From the NCBI GenBank assembly GCA_963693315.1, contig OY856186.1:456255217-456319216 (forward strand): 64,000 nucleotides of DNA, given 5' to 3'. Of this stretch, positions 34,403 to 44,895 are shown in pieces (position 1 is the stretch's first letter; every line of letters starts with the position of its first letter). This stretch comes from Diogma glabrata. Its lineage: Eukaryota; Arthropoda; Insecta; Diptera; Cylindrotomidae. The notes beneath the pieces were generated by a model. It saw only the letters and a list, made by a program, of their open reading frames with translations, was not told where the DNA came from and made no database searches. The position numbers and the translations under genes were made by a program.

Positions 34403-34651
34403 ATGTCTGATATACAATTTCAAATCGACGATCAAATCATATATGCTCATAGTTTTGAGTTGTGCAAATAAAGTTAAGTTTATACAGAGAAATTTTTCGG
34501 GAAGCTACACTAGACAATGAATTTTTGGAATTTATAAAATTCTTTTACACAGGACAATGTAATATAACCGACAAAAATATGAAATCTTAAGAAATTAGCT
34601 AAAATTTATAAAGTGAAAGATCTAACAGTTGGATTAGAAGATCATCAATAA
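34403..34651 (+). pseudogene. Decayed tandem copy of the BTB gene
   Basis: Starts MSDIQFQIDDQIIYAHSFEL, nearly the same as residues 29-48 of the BTB protein upstream, then has a stop and frame shifts. Later pieces include EFIKFFYTGQC in another frame and LAKIYKVKDL near the end. It lacks the first 28 residues and a central stretch of about 20 codons. The piece with YTG keeps the family's Gly, lost in the intact gene, so it may derive from a different paralogue. Confidence 0.75.
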
Positions 34652-34712
34652 GCAAGTGGTTTCATTAGTTTTAATTTAGAAGATTTACCCAGACATTATT
34701 ATAGTCTAGTCA

Positions 34713-34826
34713 TTTTTTTGGAATAAATTTGCGGTTTTAAAAGCAAAACTTGATTTTTGGATTAATTTTCGTTTCAATCCAAAAATCAAGTTTTGCTTTT
34801 AAAACCGCAAATTTATTCCAAAAAAA
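34713..34826. repeat. Near-perfect 114-bp hairpin
   Basis: Arms of about 52 bases, with GGAATAAATTTGCGGTTTTA on the left and its reverse complement on the right. The loop is TTTTCGTTTC-like near 34768. Confidence 0.85.
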
Positions 34827-34851
34827 TTAATAGACTATTATAATAGTACGA

Positions 34852-35426
34852 GATCCGGCTGCAGGATTAGTGCGCTCATCGATTTTTTGCTAAAATCAAA
34901 TTTTTATGTAAATTTATAATTAGAAGAATATATACCTACCAGGTTGCCTATCAAAATTTGGCCGCCACTATTTTTAATTAAATTATTTTTAATTGATTTT
35001 TGGGAAAAAATTTCGTTCACTTGTTTTTTAAATAAAATATCGTCTACATCACGGCAATTTATATAAAGATTCTAAAAAATCACAGTTGCCGTTGCGCACC
35101 TGGCCGCACCTCTTCGCAGCCAGGCGTAAACAGGTATGATTTCGATACATTTATACGTTCATAACGTACATTGATTAATTCTATATCAAATTAAAGCTAA
35201 TTTTTTTCTATTTATTATCGTTGCCTAATTAAATCCGGCCGCAAATAAGGGTTGCTAGCTGTTAAAGATGATAAATCTTTAAGGTAGAGTGAAAGAGAGC
35301 TAGCGCGTAACATCATTTGTCAGACGAGGATAGCGATTGCCAGCTGTGCGACGCTCTTAAGCCATTGCGCATGCGTCGAATGTTAGTGTTCTCAACCAGT
35401 GTTCTCCCTGCTCCTGCAGCCGGATC
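34852..35426. mobile_element. MITE with GATCCGGCTGCAGGA termini
   Basis: Perfect 15-bp inverted ends at 34852-34866 and 35412-35426. The interior is more G+C-rich than its surroundings (GTTGCGCACCTGGCCGCACC, GAGGATAGCG) and non-coding. Confidence 0.7.
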
Positions 35427-35845
35427 TTAGACTATAATGTCTGGGTATATATTCTAAATAGAAACAGTTCCTTCATTAAATATTTTGTATTTGCTAAAGA
35501 TCTAATTAAAATCACAGATAAATGATTCCAACTTTTAAAAATAATTTCAATCTATTTTTATCTTTCGTAAAACTAACTAATTTATTAGAAAAGCTAAAAC
35601 AGATGTTAATTAACCAAAACAAGAGGAAAGCACACAAACGAAAAGTTTTAATTACAGTTGGAGACAGCAGAAAAAAAGAAAATTTATTTAGTTTTTCTTC
35701 GTAAATTTTAATTATTGTTTTGTTTGGAAAAGTTTAAAAAACATTAATTGTAATTATTATAATAAGGTTGAGAGGATTGTCAATTATTCGAAAGCTTAAT
35801 ACTGATGTTTAATTAGGGTAAGTGATAATCCAACTAAATCGAGAG

Positions 35846-35960
35846 CAGGGTTACCAGACTCCCGATTTCGTCGGGACTGTCCCGATTTGTAACATAGATT
35901 CCCGCGTCCCGATTTTCTTCAAAAAGTCTCGCATTGCGAATTAAATTCAACCTACAATGA
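35846..35960 (+). mobile_element. Solitary hAT-type transposon end
   Basis: CAGGGTTACCAGACTCCCGA followed by repeated TCCCGATTT/GGGACTGTCCCGATTTG is a recurrent hAT terminus and subterminal pattern in insect genomes. No matching opposite end was seen. Confidence 0.45.
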
Positions 35961-36229
35961 GAACACACAAATAAAATTTTGATGATGGGTCAACATACTA
36001 AAACATTCTTGTCCACAAAAAAGAAGGCAGTGTTAAGGACTGTCGACAGAAGTGAAAACTTAAATCTGTGAAATAACTTTGTTTTTTGTTTGTCTTTCAA
36101 TTATTGTAGCATTGAAAATTAAAATTTCAGAATGTTTAAATTAAAATTATTCTGGGTTTCACATCTATCAGTATTCCAAGCAACTATTATAAACATTTTT
36201 ATATTTAAAATAATCAAAACAAACCATAT

Positions 36230-36365
36230 AAAAATTTGCGTCTATCAACACCTTAGAAAGCATGTTGTTGTGGGACCTTGTTCTTAAAAGTTTTTTATGT
36301 GTTGTTGTGACATACGTTGTAATTTCTACTACCAAACACATTTTATTTTTAAAAGAATAACGTAT
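36230..36365 (+). mobile_element. LINE 3'-tail fragment
   Basis: TTTGCGTCTATCAACACCTTAGAAAGCATGTTGTTGTGGG-like sequence followed by TTTTTTATGTGTTGTTGTGA and ACACATTTTATTTTTAAAA. Same 3' end as the LINE at 27605-28800 but plus strand, without D or E modules. Confidence 0.7.
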
Positions 36366-36607
36366 CATCAAAGAATATTCCATAACTTAGAGTAAGGGAT
36401 GGTATAGTTATGTCATACTCATTGGTCATTACTTTGTTAAACGTCAAAACGTAAACAACTAAAAAGTGCAATAGTCATTCGATAATTAATATTTGTTAAA
36501 ATTTGAAATCAATAATTGTGCGGGAAAGTTTATTCAATTATAATCGAGCTATTAGCTCAGAATTTAGATATACATTTTGGTTTAGTGAAATAAGTTGAAA
36601 GTTAAAT

Positions 36608-37590
36608 ATGAGCCGATTTACCAGAATAAACACATTGAAGTTTCAGTTTCCCGCCGGATCAACTCAACCAACAGATAAGGAAATGATAGATTTTGTTCTC
36701 CTTAATAAACTCACAAACCAGGAGCTACATTCAGTATATAAAGATGTTAACGATTGCTGTATTTATATGAAGTTTAACACAGAAAACTTTATGACGGAAT
36801 TTTTATCAAAGTCATCATCAACCATAACCTTCAATTATGAAGATAATACAAGTGTCAAAGTTGTCATCAGCAATGCTAATATTGATTATATTTACGTTCG
36901 AATATTTAACTTACCACCGGAAATCGAGGATAAAGATATCGTTGATTCATTAAATAAATTTGGACAAGTAAAGTCTATCAGTAGAGAAAAATATCCAGCA
37001 AGTTTAGGCCTTGAAATTTTCTCAGGAATTCGAGGAGCATTTATTGAAATGAAAGAGGAAATACCGAGTTTTATATATGTTCAACACTTCAAAGCCAGAA
37101 TTTATTACAATGGAAAAAAGGATATCTGCTAATTTGCAAGCAAGTTGGTCATAAGAAACTCGACTGTCCAAAATATAAAGATACAGCGGTCAGTAATGGA
37201 ACAAGAAACAATAATCAGACAAATAATCGCACGGGTTCATCACATGCCCTCAGTGTTAGTTCGTTTGTGTAGTCATTAAACAAAACTAACAACCACTCGG
37301 GCACTAGAGACGAAACAACAATATTATCTGGATCTGCATCATCATATGGCACCAGCAAGTCATCCTTTACGACGATACTAACTGATAAACCTACAATCTC
37401 CTCGAACCAAGCAAACACACCAAATGCAAGTATAAGTAGTATCAACTCAAGTTCAATGGACGCCGAGTTTCTAGGACTTGCAAGTCCTCCTCTTGATAAG
37501 TTGCCGATCACTAAACCAGCAATTGATAAAGATGACAAAGATGTACCAAACCCCAAAACCGCAGTTAGATCTTCTTCCAGACATAAATAA
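36608..37590 (+). pseudogene. LINE ORF1 protein with zinc knuckle, frameshifted
   Basis: An open frame of 174 codons (36608-37132) has VRIFNLPPEIEDKDIVDSL followed by an FGQV..EKYP segment (an RRM-like fold of Jockey/CR1-type ORF1 proteins) and IFSGIRGAFIEM. It breaks where a CCHC knuckle should begin. The next frame carries CKQVGHKKLDC, so one lost base near 37134 splits the knuckle. The downstream frame is Ser/Thr/Asn-rich, with one stop at about 37269, and ends near 37590. A T-rich (TTTTA)n tract at 37618-37680 separates it from ORF2. ORF1 protein packages element RNA. Confidence 0.75.
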
Positions 37591-37713
37591 ACATTTAACT
37601 AGGCCAGTATCATAAATTTATTTTTATTTTATTTTATTTTTATTTTTATTTTTATTTTATTTTTATTTTTATTATCTATTTTAAAACTCATATAAATAAT
37701 TTATTTTTCTTGT

Positions 37714-38240
37714 GTGACTTGTGTGAATCTCATCTTCCAAACGCCAGCACATATCTTGCAGCATATATCTTGCTCAATAAAATATTTCCTAGTTATGATC
37801 TCTCTCCCAAAAATAGTTATCAATTCCGCGCTTTCTTCTAGGAGAAATTGCCTTAATGACTGTCACTACAACATCCAAGATCTCCCCAATAATATTGATG
37901 AGTTCAGATTGGCCATTCAGAACTCATACATCGACTTTGCATGTCTGTCAGAAACATTTTTGCATGATGAAATAAATGACAACTTGGTTGCTATTGATTG
38001 TTTCGACCTAATCAGAAAAGACCGTACGAAACCTCCACTACGCTACGGGGGCGTGGCTATCTATATAAAGAAGCATATTAAATATCGCATTATTAATATA
38101 CCTAACTCATTGGTTAATAAGTTAAAATCTGACATCGAATTTCTATTTGTCGAAATTTCGAATGCAAACATGTGGCGGCGAAAAAGAAATCCTTCTCTTT
38201 TTCTTCGTCACAACAGATTGAAATTTGAACCTTTCCAATA
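37714..38240 (+). pseudogene. LINE ORF2 N-terminus: EEP endonuclease, truncated
   Basis: After a spurious N-terminal extension the frame reads CHYNIQDL, DFACLSETFLHDEI (catalytic Glu in SET) and RYGGVAIYIKKHI, ending at SDIEFLFVEIS: the first half of the endonuclease. The following RRKRNPSLF..KFEPFQ resembles basic sequence near the end of such ORF2 proteins, so an internal deletion may have fused the start of ORF2 to its end. GDFN, SDH and all RT motifs are missing. It lies in the expected position after ORF1 (36608-37590), so both belong to one defective element. Confidence 0.7.
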
Positions 38241-39835
38241 ATTAATCAACCTAAACTTCATTTGGAACAAATTCCTAAATTATTCTATATTTCTAAATCA
38301 AAATTATTTTCTTCAATATCCCATATACTTCATTTATTTGATTTGCTTCCTGTAAGATCAAAGCGAGGGCAAGAATGCTTTACCAGGTTTTCTTTAATTT
38401 CTTTAATATCACCATATTACGAGAAATTGAGAAAACCTTGACATACTAGTTCATGTATCATTCATTAACTTTAATTTTGCGAAATTAATGGATTATAATT
38501 ACATTTACTGTGAAACAGCATTTTTTTGCTTGCGTTTGATAATACATGTAAGTACATTTTCTAAATGATATGTGATACCAAGCCTGATGTGATGATTATG
38601 ATTGGCTAGATAACCATCACATGATTTTCTTCATTAATTAAACGGACGGGTGAAAATTTTCAATCGAGGAGTCTGGTTAGGAATTTTGAAGTGGACGTTT
38701 GCTCCACTTAAATTCCATTTTTTTTATTATTTGTTATTTTGTTTGTTATTTGTTTTTGTTTTTGGGTGCATTTAAGTTTGTGTGAAGAAGTTCTATTGTG
38801 TTTTTATGGTTTTATATTTATTAATCAATTGGTTTTGTGAAAATAGTGGTGATTTTTGTTATTTGTACTTTACAGTACAAATGTTGTTGTACTGAAACAA
38901 TTAGTGAATTTGGTTTGACTTTGTCTTTGAAATTAACTTAACAGTTTTGTGTCATAAAAAAATAATAAGTAAAGTCAAAAAGACCAAAACATTTTTAAAT
39001 TGAGTTTGAATCAAAAATACTAAAGAATTAGTATTTTAAGTTTAAATTGTTTATGGTCAAATAAACCATACAAAAAATATATATAAAGATAATATAGTTA
39101 AATAAGCGTATATACTTATGCATATGATAAAAACAACAAATATTATTAGCAGTTAATAAAAAAAAAAATAAAAACCCTAACTTTAAACCAAAATAAAACT
39201 AAAATTAGTTATTGTGAACTTAAAAAGAAAAAATAATTTGTGCAAATAAATGAGAAAAAATATTATGGAAAATATACGTGATAGTGTTTCATTCCAATTG
39301 GCCCGAGTACATTTTATTGAGGATATCTATCAGCCTGGATCGCAGAACGGTGGTTGTTAAAAGGTGGAATCATGTCATAAGAAAAAGTTGTTGGTTAATG
39401 AGCTGACATTAGCTGCGTTGTGAGGGAAAATACAAACTGGATGAAGAAACAACGGCTAATAAAAGGTAAACGATTTTATTATTATTATTACGGTTATTAG
39501 TATTAAGACGTCATGTATGTTTGTGTTGCAATTGTTTGGCTTGTTGAGTAATTTTTGATATGTGTTAGTTTTTTTTATAAATGGTGTGAGTGAGATGTGC
39601 CAATTTCCTGGGATTCCTTCCTGACTTTCGTCCATCGTGTTTTTGGGGATTTTAAATGGCTGTCCCCTTGTCATATTAATAATATCGTGTTCCCATATTA
39701 GTAGTATATTTCAATTAATTTCTAAAAGCAGTCCCCCTATATCAAAGGAACAACGAGGCAAACCACGACCCAGGCCGAGAGCTTAAGACCGGAGCAAAAG
39801 ACTGCTGCCTCAAAGTTGTCCTTGGATTTTATTTT
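38241..39835. other. A+T-rich spacer
   Basis: No supported gene. ATGGAAAATATACGTGATAG at about 39266 opens a short frame with moderate composition, and an AAAAG|GTAAAC follows at about 39465, but these do not make a convincing exon. Confidence 0.3.
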
Positions 39836-39913
39836 CAGATACAGCGGATATTTTTTTCAATTCACATTCAATTTTAGTTTTAGCCCTATCCGCCTGTATC
39901 AGATGGCGCCCAA
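39836..39913 (+). other. Short hairpin and candidate tRNA-Lys primer binding site of the Ty3/Gypsy element
   Basis: CAGATACAGCGGATA (39836) and TATCCGCCTGTATC (39887) form a near-perfect hairpin. Immediately after, TGGCGCCCAA (39904-39913) matches the first ten bases complementary to the 3' end of tRNA-Lys, a standard primer for retroelements. The distance to gag is about 2 kb, long for a leader. No LTR pair could be demonstrated, so this is a suggestion only. Confidence 0.3.
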
Positions 39914-40014
39914 AATTACCTCAATTTAAGCCATTAAACATGGCTTTTGTAAGTTTTATTTAATTCTCCGTTTGCATGAATGTTCATGCTATCTTTCTCT
40001 GACACCAAAATTAT

Positions 40015-40236
40015 TTATTTTTCGTTTACTTCTAAGCCATTAGTCCTTAAACAACGCTTCCCACAGTGACCTCGCATTAAGAATTCCATTTGGCAATGTA
40101 GATTTCCTCGTGTTAAGTGGTCACAATCCTTTAGTAGAAAACCATCTAATGCTAGTCCCATCGATGGTGGCATCCCATTGTGATATCCGCAGTTTCGTGA
40201 TTTCACAATGTTTGTTATGTTTTCATTCTCTAGCAT
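40015..40236 (-). CDS. Uncharacterised Cys-containing short frame
   Basis: 73 codons with more balanced composition than its surroundings and five Cys (RNCGYHNGMP, KDCDHL, HCQM, HCGKRC). No family recognised, and no splice partners established. It overlaps the presumed Gypsy leader on the opposite strand, so it could be antisense noise or a captured exon. Confidence 0.2.
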   Translation of the reverse strand: MLENENITNIVKSRNCGYHNGMPPSMGLALDGFLLKDCDHLTRGNLHCQMEFLMRGHCGKRCLRTNGLEVNEK

Positions 40237-40289
40237 TTTTCTAATTCGGTATTTATTTAAGACTTAAGAGTGGTTAAGGAATTTTAACC

Positions 40290-40560
40290 GGGGACTTACA
40301 TTGTCCACGTTAGTGTTTGACCAGTATTGTCAGATCGGTTAACATTCTTCGGTTGCTCTTATTATTTTGTTGAAAATATGTTCGCTCGCATCTACATTGT
40401 CTACTTCGGTGTTTTGAACAGTAGTGTTAGTTGCGGTATATATTCTTCTATTACAATTTTATTGCATTGGTCTTTAATCAGAATTTTTGTTTAGCATGAA
40501 TGAATTTACTTCCGCAGCAATCAGTCCACTTCGGTGTTTTGATCGATGTTGTTAGCTGGG
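40290..40560. repeat. Imperfect tandem repeat, three units of about 100-125 bp
   Basis: TCCACTTCGGTGTTTTGA..GT.GTTAG.TG variants start at 40304, 40400 and 40525. Each is followed by a TATTCTTC-like sequence. Confidence 0.5.
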
Positions 40561-41938
40561 GTGGATCCATTTCTTGATGGGCAAAATTTCTGGGTTTATT
40601 AAAATTTTTCTACAATTTTTCCTCTTTCTACAATATCCATTCCCTTGTCCTATCCTTTACCCAGGAATTGACAATCTTATCTCACACCTAATTCTATATA
40701 GTTGAATTTATTTCTCATTACATGTATTTTAATAATAAAATTTGTTTATTTTGAAAATTTAATGTTTTGTTGTTAATTTTTTTTGGTCATAACTGTCAAG
40801 TCAATATTAAATGTTTATTTTAGTTTGTTAAGATTTAGTGTTACGTTTCTATCGTAAATTTTTGCTTGGTTAGTTATAATAGGAAAAATAATTGGTTAAT
40901 AACATATTTATTATTTAATCAAATCAATTTAAACAACCAAAAATTAATGTTTTTTTTAAACAAAAATAAAAAGATTGTCTTTATAGATTTATACATTTAT
41001 ACATTTATTCAATTATTTGTTTTGTAATAAGAAGAATTTATCATTGCATTTTAGCTAGGAAAATTTCTTTTCTCGATGGTTTTATGCAATTAAATTATAA
41101 AATCATATTACAATATTAATCGTTTGTTGTTTGTTTATTGTGTTTGTGTTTTAATTTAATTTTGTTTGCTGTTGTATAAATATAATCATTTGGAAATCAA
41201 TTAAATAAAATATTAGGTTCTAGAATTACAAAAAAAATTCTAATATAAGAATTAGATTCTACTTAAATAAGTTATTGATAGGCATATTAGGATTACATTT
41301 ACCAAATAATTTTTGTTCAGTATCTTTAAAGTTTGTATTAATTTTGGATTTTATTTTGGATTTTACATATTTTGTTTTTATTCGTGTCTATATTATTGAA
41401 TTTAAAAATGAAAGTAAAATATTACTACATCGTTAGTCTTAGTCCGATAAAATAAAAAAAAATTATAATTAAATAAAAAAATATTGTATGTAATATTTTT
41501 GTAACATTTTAATTTGTAAGTAATTCAACACTTGAAAAAATCAAATCAAAATCATTCACTATTTTTGCTGTAGTATCTTATGTTTATGTTTTTTATGTTT
41601 ATATTCTTTATGTTTTTACTAGTTCAAGGTTAGTTATTTCATGAAAAAAAGAATATAAGGAAATAAAAACTTATCTTAGGTTTGTGCAAATTTTTCTTTA
41701 ATATTAATATTACATGAAAAGAATTTTTGTTATTGTTTATGTGTTTAGATTTGATATCGTTTGTTTTGTTTTTGTAATATCAAATAATATTTAACAAATT
41801 TTGTAACAATAAATTTACACAGAACATTAGAACACAATCAAATTAGCCAAAAATCAAATCACTTTCACAGATAACCACAAACCGTTATTGTAGTTGTAAA
41901 ATTTGTTATTTTCTTCCTCGTAATTTAAACTTAGAAGA
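40561..41938 (+). other. A+T-rich sequence upstream of gag
   Basis: Probable leader of the Ty3/Gypsy element or unrelated spacer. No LTR boundary, TATA or polyadenylation site could be fixed. Confidence 0.35.
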
Positions 41939-43027
41939 ATGACAATGGTAACCCCTCCACCGACAAATATTGAAGCCCTAAACAATCCATCACCTCCGTC
42001 TTACCAACACATAGTAGATATTCGGCGTGAATATAGTCTTCATCGATGGAATATTTCTTTCAATGGGTCCTCTGCAGATATCCCAGTTGAAAGATTTATC
42101 TTTCGACTTGAGCGCCTCGCTGCATCATATGAAATGCCATGGCAACAACTAGTAACCGACATCCACGTAGTACTCCAGGGTGCCGCGAGTGAATTTTATT
42201 GGGTATATTTGGAGCGCATGGGGACTTGTACTTGGGACGAATTGCGACTTGGGTTAAAAGAACGTTTCCAAGACATACGTACAGACATGGATATACGCCA
42301 TGCATTAGAAAACCGTAAGCAAAATACTCGAGAGCCGTTTCTCAATTTTTACCAAGATATGCAAAAATTGAGTCTTCCTCTTCGAACACCGTTAGTGGAT
42401 ATGGATTTCCTTGGTATTGTTATGCGAAACATGAGGCAAGGTTTACAAATTGCACTAGCAAGCGAAGAATTCACCTCGTTAGCTGCATTAGTGCGCAAGT
42501 GTACCATCATCGAGGATACGTGGCAACGACTTGGTTACATCCCTGAGTTAGTTATGTACCCAAGAAATAACATGAGCGAAGTATGCGAAGCTCCTGACAC
42601 CTTTATGTCAACATCCAAATTAATACCACTTAAAGAGATGGATAGTGCTAATGATAGACAAGGTATACTACCAACTAACACCTACACGGGCAAAATACAA
42701 GATTGCCACAATAGCTGCTTGAATACAGATACCAGCTGGAACTGTGAAAACGCAGGGCACATGTTTAAAAAGTATCCAATTAGCTTGCAGAAGAAATTTT
42801 GTTATGACTGCGGTAGATCTAAAATTTTAAAACCACAGTGTCCAACATGCCCTCTAAATTATCCGGGAAACTTGCCACGGGAGGTGAGAGTGACTGGGAG
42901 CTCCTACCTCCGAAAACCAATAATTTCCAGAGAGCAGATCAATGCTGCATTCCACACGGATCCCGAACTGAAAAGAATCATCTACAAAAATCAACTGCAA
43001 CACTCAACCAAGTTTCTTCCAACATAA
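41939..43027 (+). CDS. gag: Ty3/Gypsy Gag polyprotein
   Basis: A 362-codon frame. Residues about 35-200 form a retrotransposon Gag (capsid-like) domain: FNGSSADIPVERFIFRLERL, WVYLERMGTCTWDELRLGL and FLNFYQDM, with the usual alternation of helices. Near the C-terminus is a cysteine cluster (WNCENAGHMFKK, FCYDCGRS, CPTCP), a decayed zinc-knuckle region in which the first CCHC has Ser and Tyr where Cys is expected. Gag forms the particle that packages element RNA in the cytoplasm. It overlaps pol by 190 bases in a -1 relation, the arrangement used by many retroelements for frameshift translation, though no slippery site and stem were confirmed. The frame is intact. Confidence 0.85.
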   Translation: MTMVTPPPTNIEALNNPSPPSYQHIVDIRREYSLHRWNISFNGSSADIPVERFIFRLERLAASYEMPWQQLVTDIHVVLQGAASEFYWVYLERMGTCTWDELRLGLKERFQDIRTDMDIRHALENRKQNTREPFLNFYQDMQKLSLPLRTPLVDMDFLGIVMRNMRQGLQIALASEEFTSLAALVRKCTIIEDTWQRLGYIPELVMYPRNNMSEVCEAPDTFMSTSKLIPLKEMDSANDRQGILPTNTYTGKIQDCHNSCLNTDTSWNCENAGHMFKKYPISLQKKFCYDCGRSKILKPQCPTCPLNYPGNLPREVRVTGSSYLRKPIISREQINAAFHTDPELKRIIYKNQLQHSTKFLPT

Positions 43028-44895
43028 ATGCTGAACATCTACCCTTTGATTCCGACATTTCTGAACCCTTACTCTATAATCAGCAATCAAAAATCAAATC
43101 TGATAAATCCAGATTTTTGCGATCCTTAAAATATTTTCAGCATAGACGACATCTTAAAAAAATTGTTAGTGAAACAGTTCTTGATGTCACATCTGACCCT
43201 TACGATCAACGTCCTTATGCAGACATTAAGATGGGTGGTGAAAGACTTCGTGGACTTTTGGACAGTGGAGCCTCAATAAGTGTTCTAGGAGCTGGATCCG
43301 AAAAATTTTTAACAAATCCCCATGTGGAATTTCATTCCTTCCCATCTAGTATCTGCACAGCCAGTGGTCAGAAACAGAGAGTTTTCGGTTATATTTCTGC
43401 CAGCGTTCATTATCTAAATAAGATTCGAACCATTAAATTTTATATCGTTCCTTCTTTGACACAAACCGTTTACTTAGGTATCGACTTCTGGAATGCATTT
43501 GGATTGAAACCAATGTTAAGCAATGATGCTACCTCTTGCCTTCCTGAACGGAAATCAAATCAAACGATAGACGAGCTATCCACGGGTGACATGAAACATG
43601 ATTTAGACCCCTATCAGCAACTTAAGATATCAGAGGTTATGAAATCTTTACCTTCATTCAATCAATTGGGATTAGGACGTACACATTTAGTTGAGCATAC
43701 TATCGATGTTGATAACGCAACACCTATCAAGCAACGATATTACGCAGTTTCTCCGGCAGTTCAGGCAGAAATGTATGCTGAACTCGACCGTATGTTGGAA
43801 CTTGGCGTGATTGAAGAAAGCGTCAGCGCATGGAGCTCACCAATGGCACTAGTAAGGAAGAAAAATGGAAAGACCCGTCTTTGTTTAGATGCACGACGTT
43901 TAAATTTAGTCACTCACAAAGATGCTTACCCTTTACCAATTATTGATGGTTTACTTAGCAGACTTGGTGAAACAACCTATATATCCAGCTTAGATCTTAA
44001 AGACGCATTTTGGCAAATCCCTTTGGAGTCAAAATCGAGAGATAAAACTGCTTTTACGGTACCTGGACGTCCGTTATACCAGTTTACAGTAATGCCTTTT
44101 GGGTTATGCAACGCTCCGCAAACTCTATGCCGTTTGATGCATAAAGTAATTCCTCATCAACTCCATGACCGTGTCTTTGTTTACCTAGACGATTTATTGA
44201 TAACTTCTGCAACTTTTGAACAGCATATAGCATTGCTGACGGAAGTTGCAAGTCGACTTAAAGCGGCTGGACATACCATCAACATTGAAAAGAGTCACTT
44301 TTGCCTGCGAGAAATAGAGTATCTAGGTTTCATAGTAGGGAACGGTTGCTTGCGTGTCAACAGTGATAAGGTTAAAGCAGTTGCTAGTTTTCCAACTCCT
44401 AAGACCGTAAGGCAAATTCGAAGATTTCTTGGTGTAACCGGTTGGTACCGCAGATTCATTCCAAACTATTCAACCGTAGCAGCACCACTCACTGAGCTCT
44501 TGAAGAAGTCCAAAAAAATTACCTGGTCTGAAAAGACTCAAAATTCATTCGATCAATTGAAGAACCTTTTGATTAGTGCACCAGTACTTGTCAATCCAGA
44601 TTTTAAACGAAGATTTTACATACAGTGCGATGCCAGCAGTACTGGTGTAGGAAGTGTGTTATTTCAGATAGCTGATGATAGTACTGAGAGACCTATAGCC
44701 TATATGAGTCAAAAGCTTAATGCCGCGCAAAGAAATTACAGTGTTTCTGAGCTGGAATGTTTAGCTGCAGTTTTAAGCATAAAAAAATTTAGAGCATATA
44801 TTGAAGGATTACCATTCACCATCATTACTGACCATAGTAGTCTCAAATGGCTCATGGGTCAGAAAGATCTAACTGGAAGACTTGCGCGATGTTAA
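42838..44895 (+). CDS. pol: Ty3/Gypsy Pol, first part: protease, reverse transcriptase, RNase H
   Basis: A 685-codon frame. The aspartic protease active site LLDSGASISVLG is near residue 140. Reverse transcriptase follows from about 270 to 500: RKKNGKTRLCLDARRLN, SSLDLKDAFWQIP, FTVMPFGLCNAP and the catalytic YLDDLLIT (near residue 448). The RT thumb/connection (FLGVTGWYRRFIPNYS) leads into RNase H, with CDASSTGVGSVL near 597, SELECLAAV and TDHSSLKWL. The first Met at 42838 is not necessarily the true start, because pol is probably made as a Gag-Pol fusion. The frame ends early, at about the third-to-last part of RNase H: it continues in the -1 frame from about 44890, which points to a one-base loss rather than a programmed site. 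Order protease-RT-RNase H-integrase is diagnostic for Ty3/Gypsy. Confidence 0.9.
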   Translation: MSNMPSKLSGKLATGGESDWELLPPKTNNFQRADQCCIPHGSRTEKNHLQKSTATLNQVSSNINAEHLPFDSDISEPLLYNQQSKIKSDKSRFLRSLKYFQHRRHLKKIVSETVLDVTSDPYDQRPYADIKMGGERLRGLLDSGASISVLGAGSEKFLTNPHVEFHSFPSSICTASGQKQRVFGYISASVHYLNKIRTIKFYIVPSLTQTVYLGIDFWNAFGLKPMLSNDATSCLPERKSNQTIDELSTGDMKHDLDPYQQLKISEVMKSLPSFNQLGLGRTHLVEHTIDVDNATPIKQRYYAVSPAVQAEMYAELDRMLELGVIEESVSAWSSPMALVRKKNGKTRLCLDARRLNLVTHKDAYPLPIIDGLLSRLGETTYISSLDLKDAFWQIPLESKSRDKTAFTVPGRPLYQFTVMPFGLCNAPQTLCRLMHKVIPHQLHDRVFVYLDDLLITSATFEQHIALLTEVASRLKAAGHTINIEKSHFCLREIEYLGFIVGNGCLRVNSDKVKAVASFPTPKTVRQIRRFLGVTGWYRRFIPNYSTVAAPLTELLKKSKKITWSEKTQNSFDQLKNLLISAPVLVNPDFKRRFYIQCDASSTGVGSVLFQIADDSTERPIAYMSQKLNAAQRNYSVSELECLAAVLSIKKFRAYIEGLPFTIITDHSSLKWLMGQKDLTGRLARC

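Larger units (their letters stand above)
34686..35452. mobile_element. Outer MITE-like element containing two nested inverted-repeat units
   Basis: TACCCAGACATTATTATAGT (34686) and the reverse complement at 35428-35452 (TAGACTATAATGTCTGGGTA) bound 767 bp. Inside lie a 114-bp hairpin (34713-34826) and a separate MITE (34852-35426). Removing the inner MITE would bring two TAGACTAT copies together. Confidence 0.6.

Noticed and set aside
37215..37556. Minus-strand frame of 113 codons
   Set aside because: Antisense of the Ser/Thr-rich end of the LINE ORF1.
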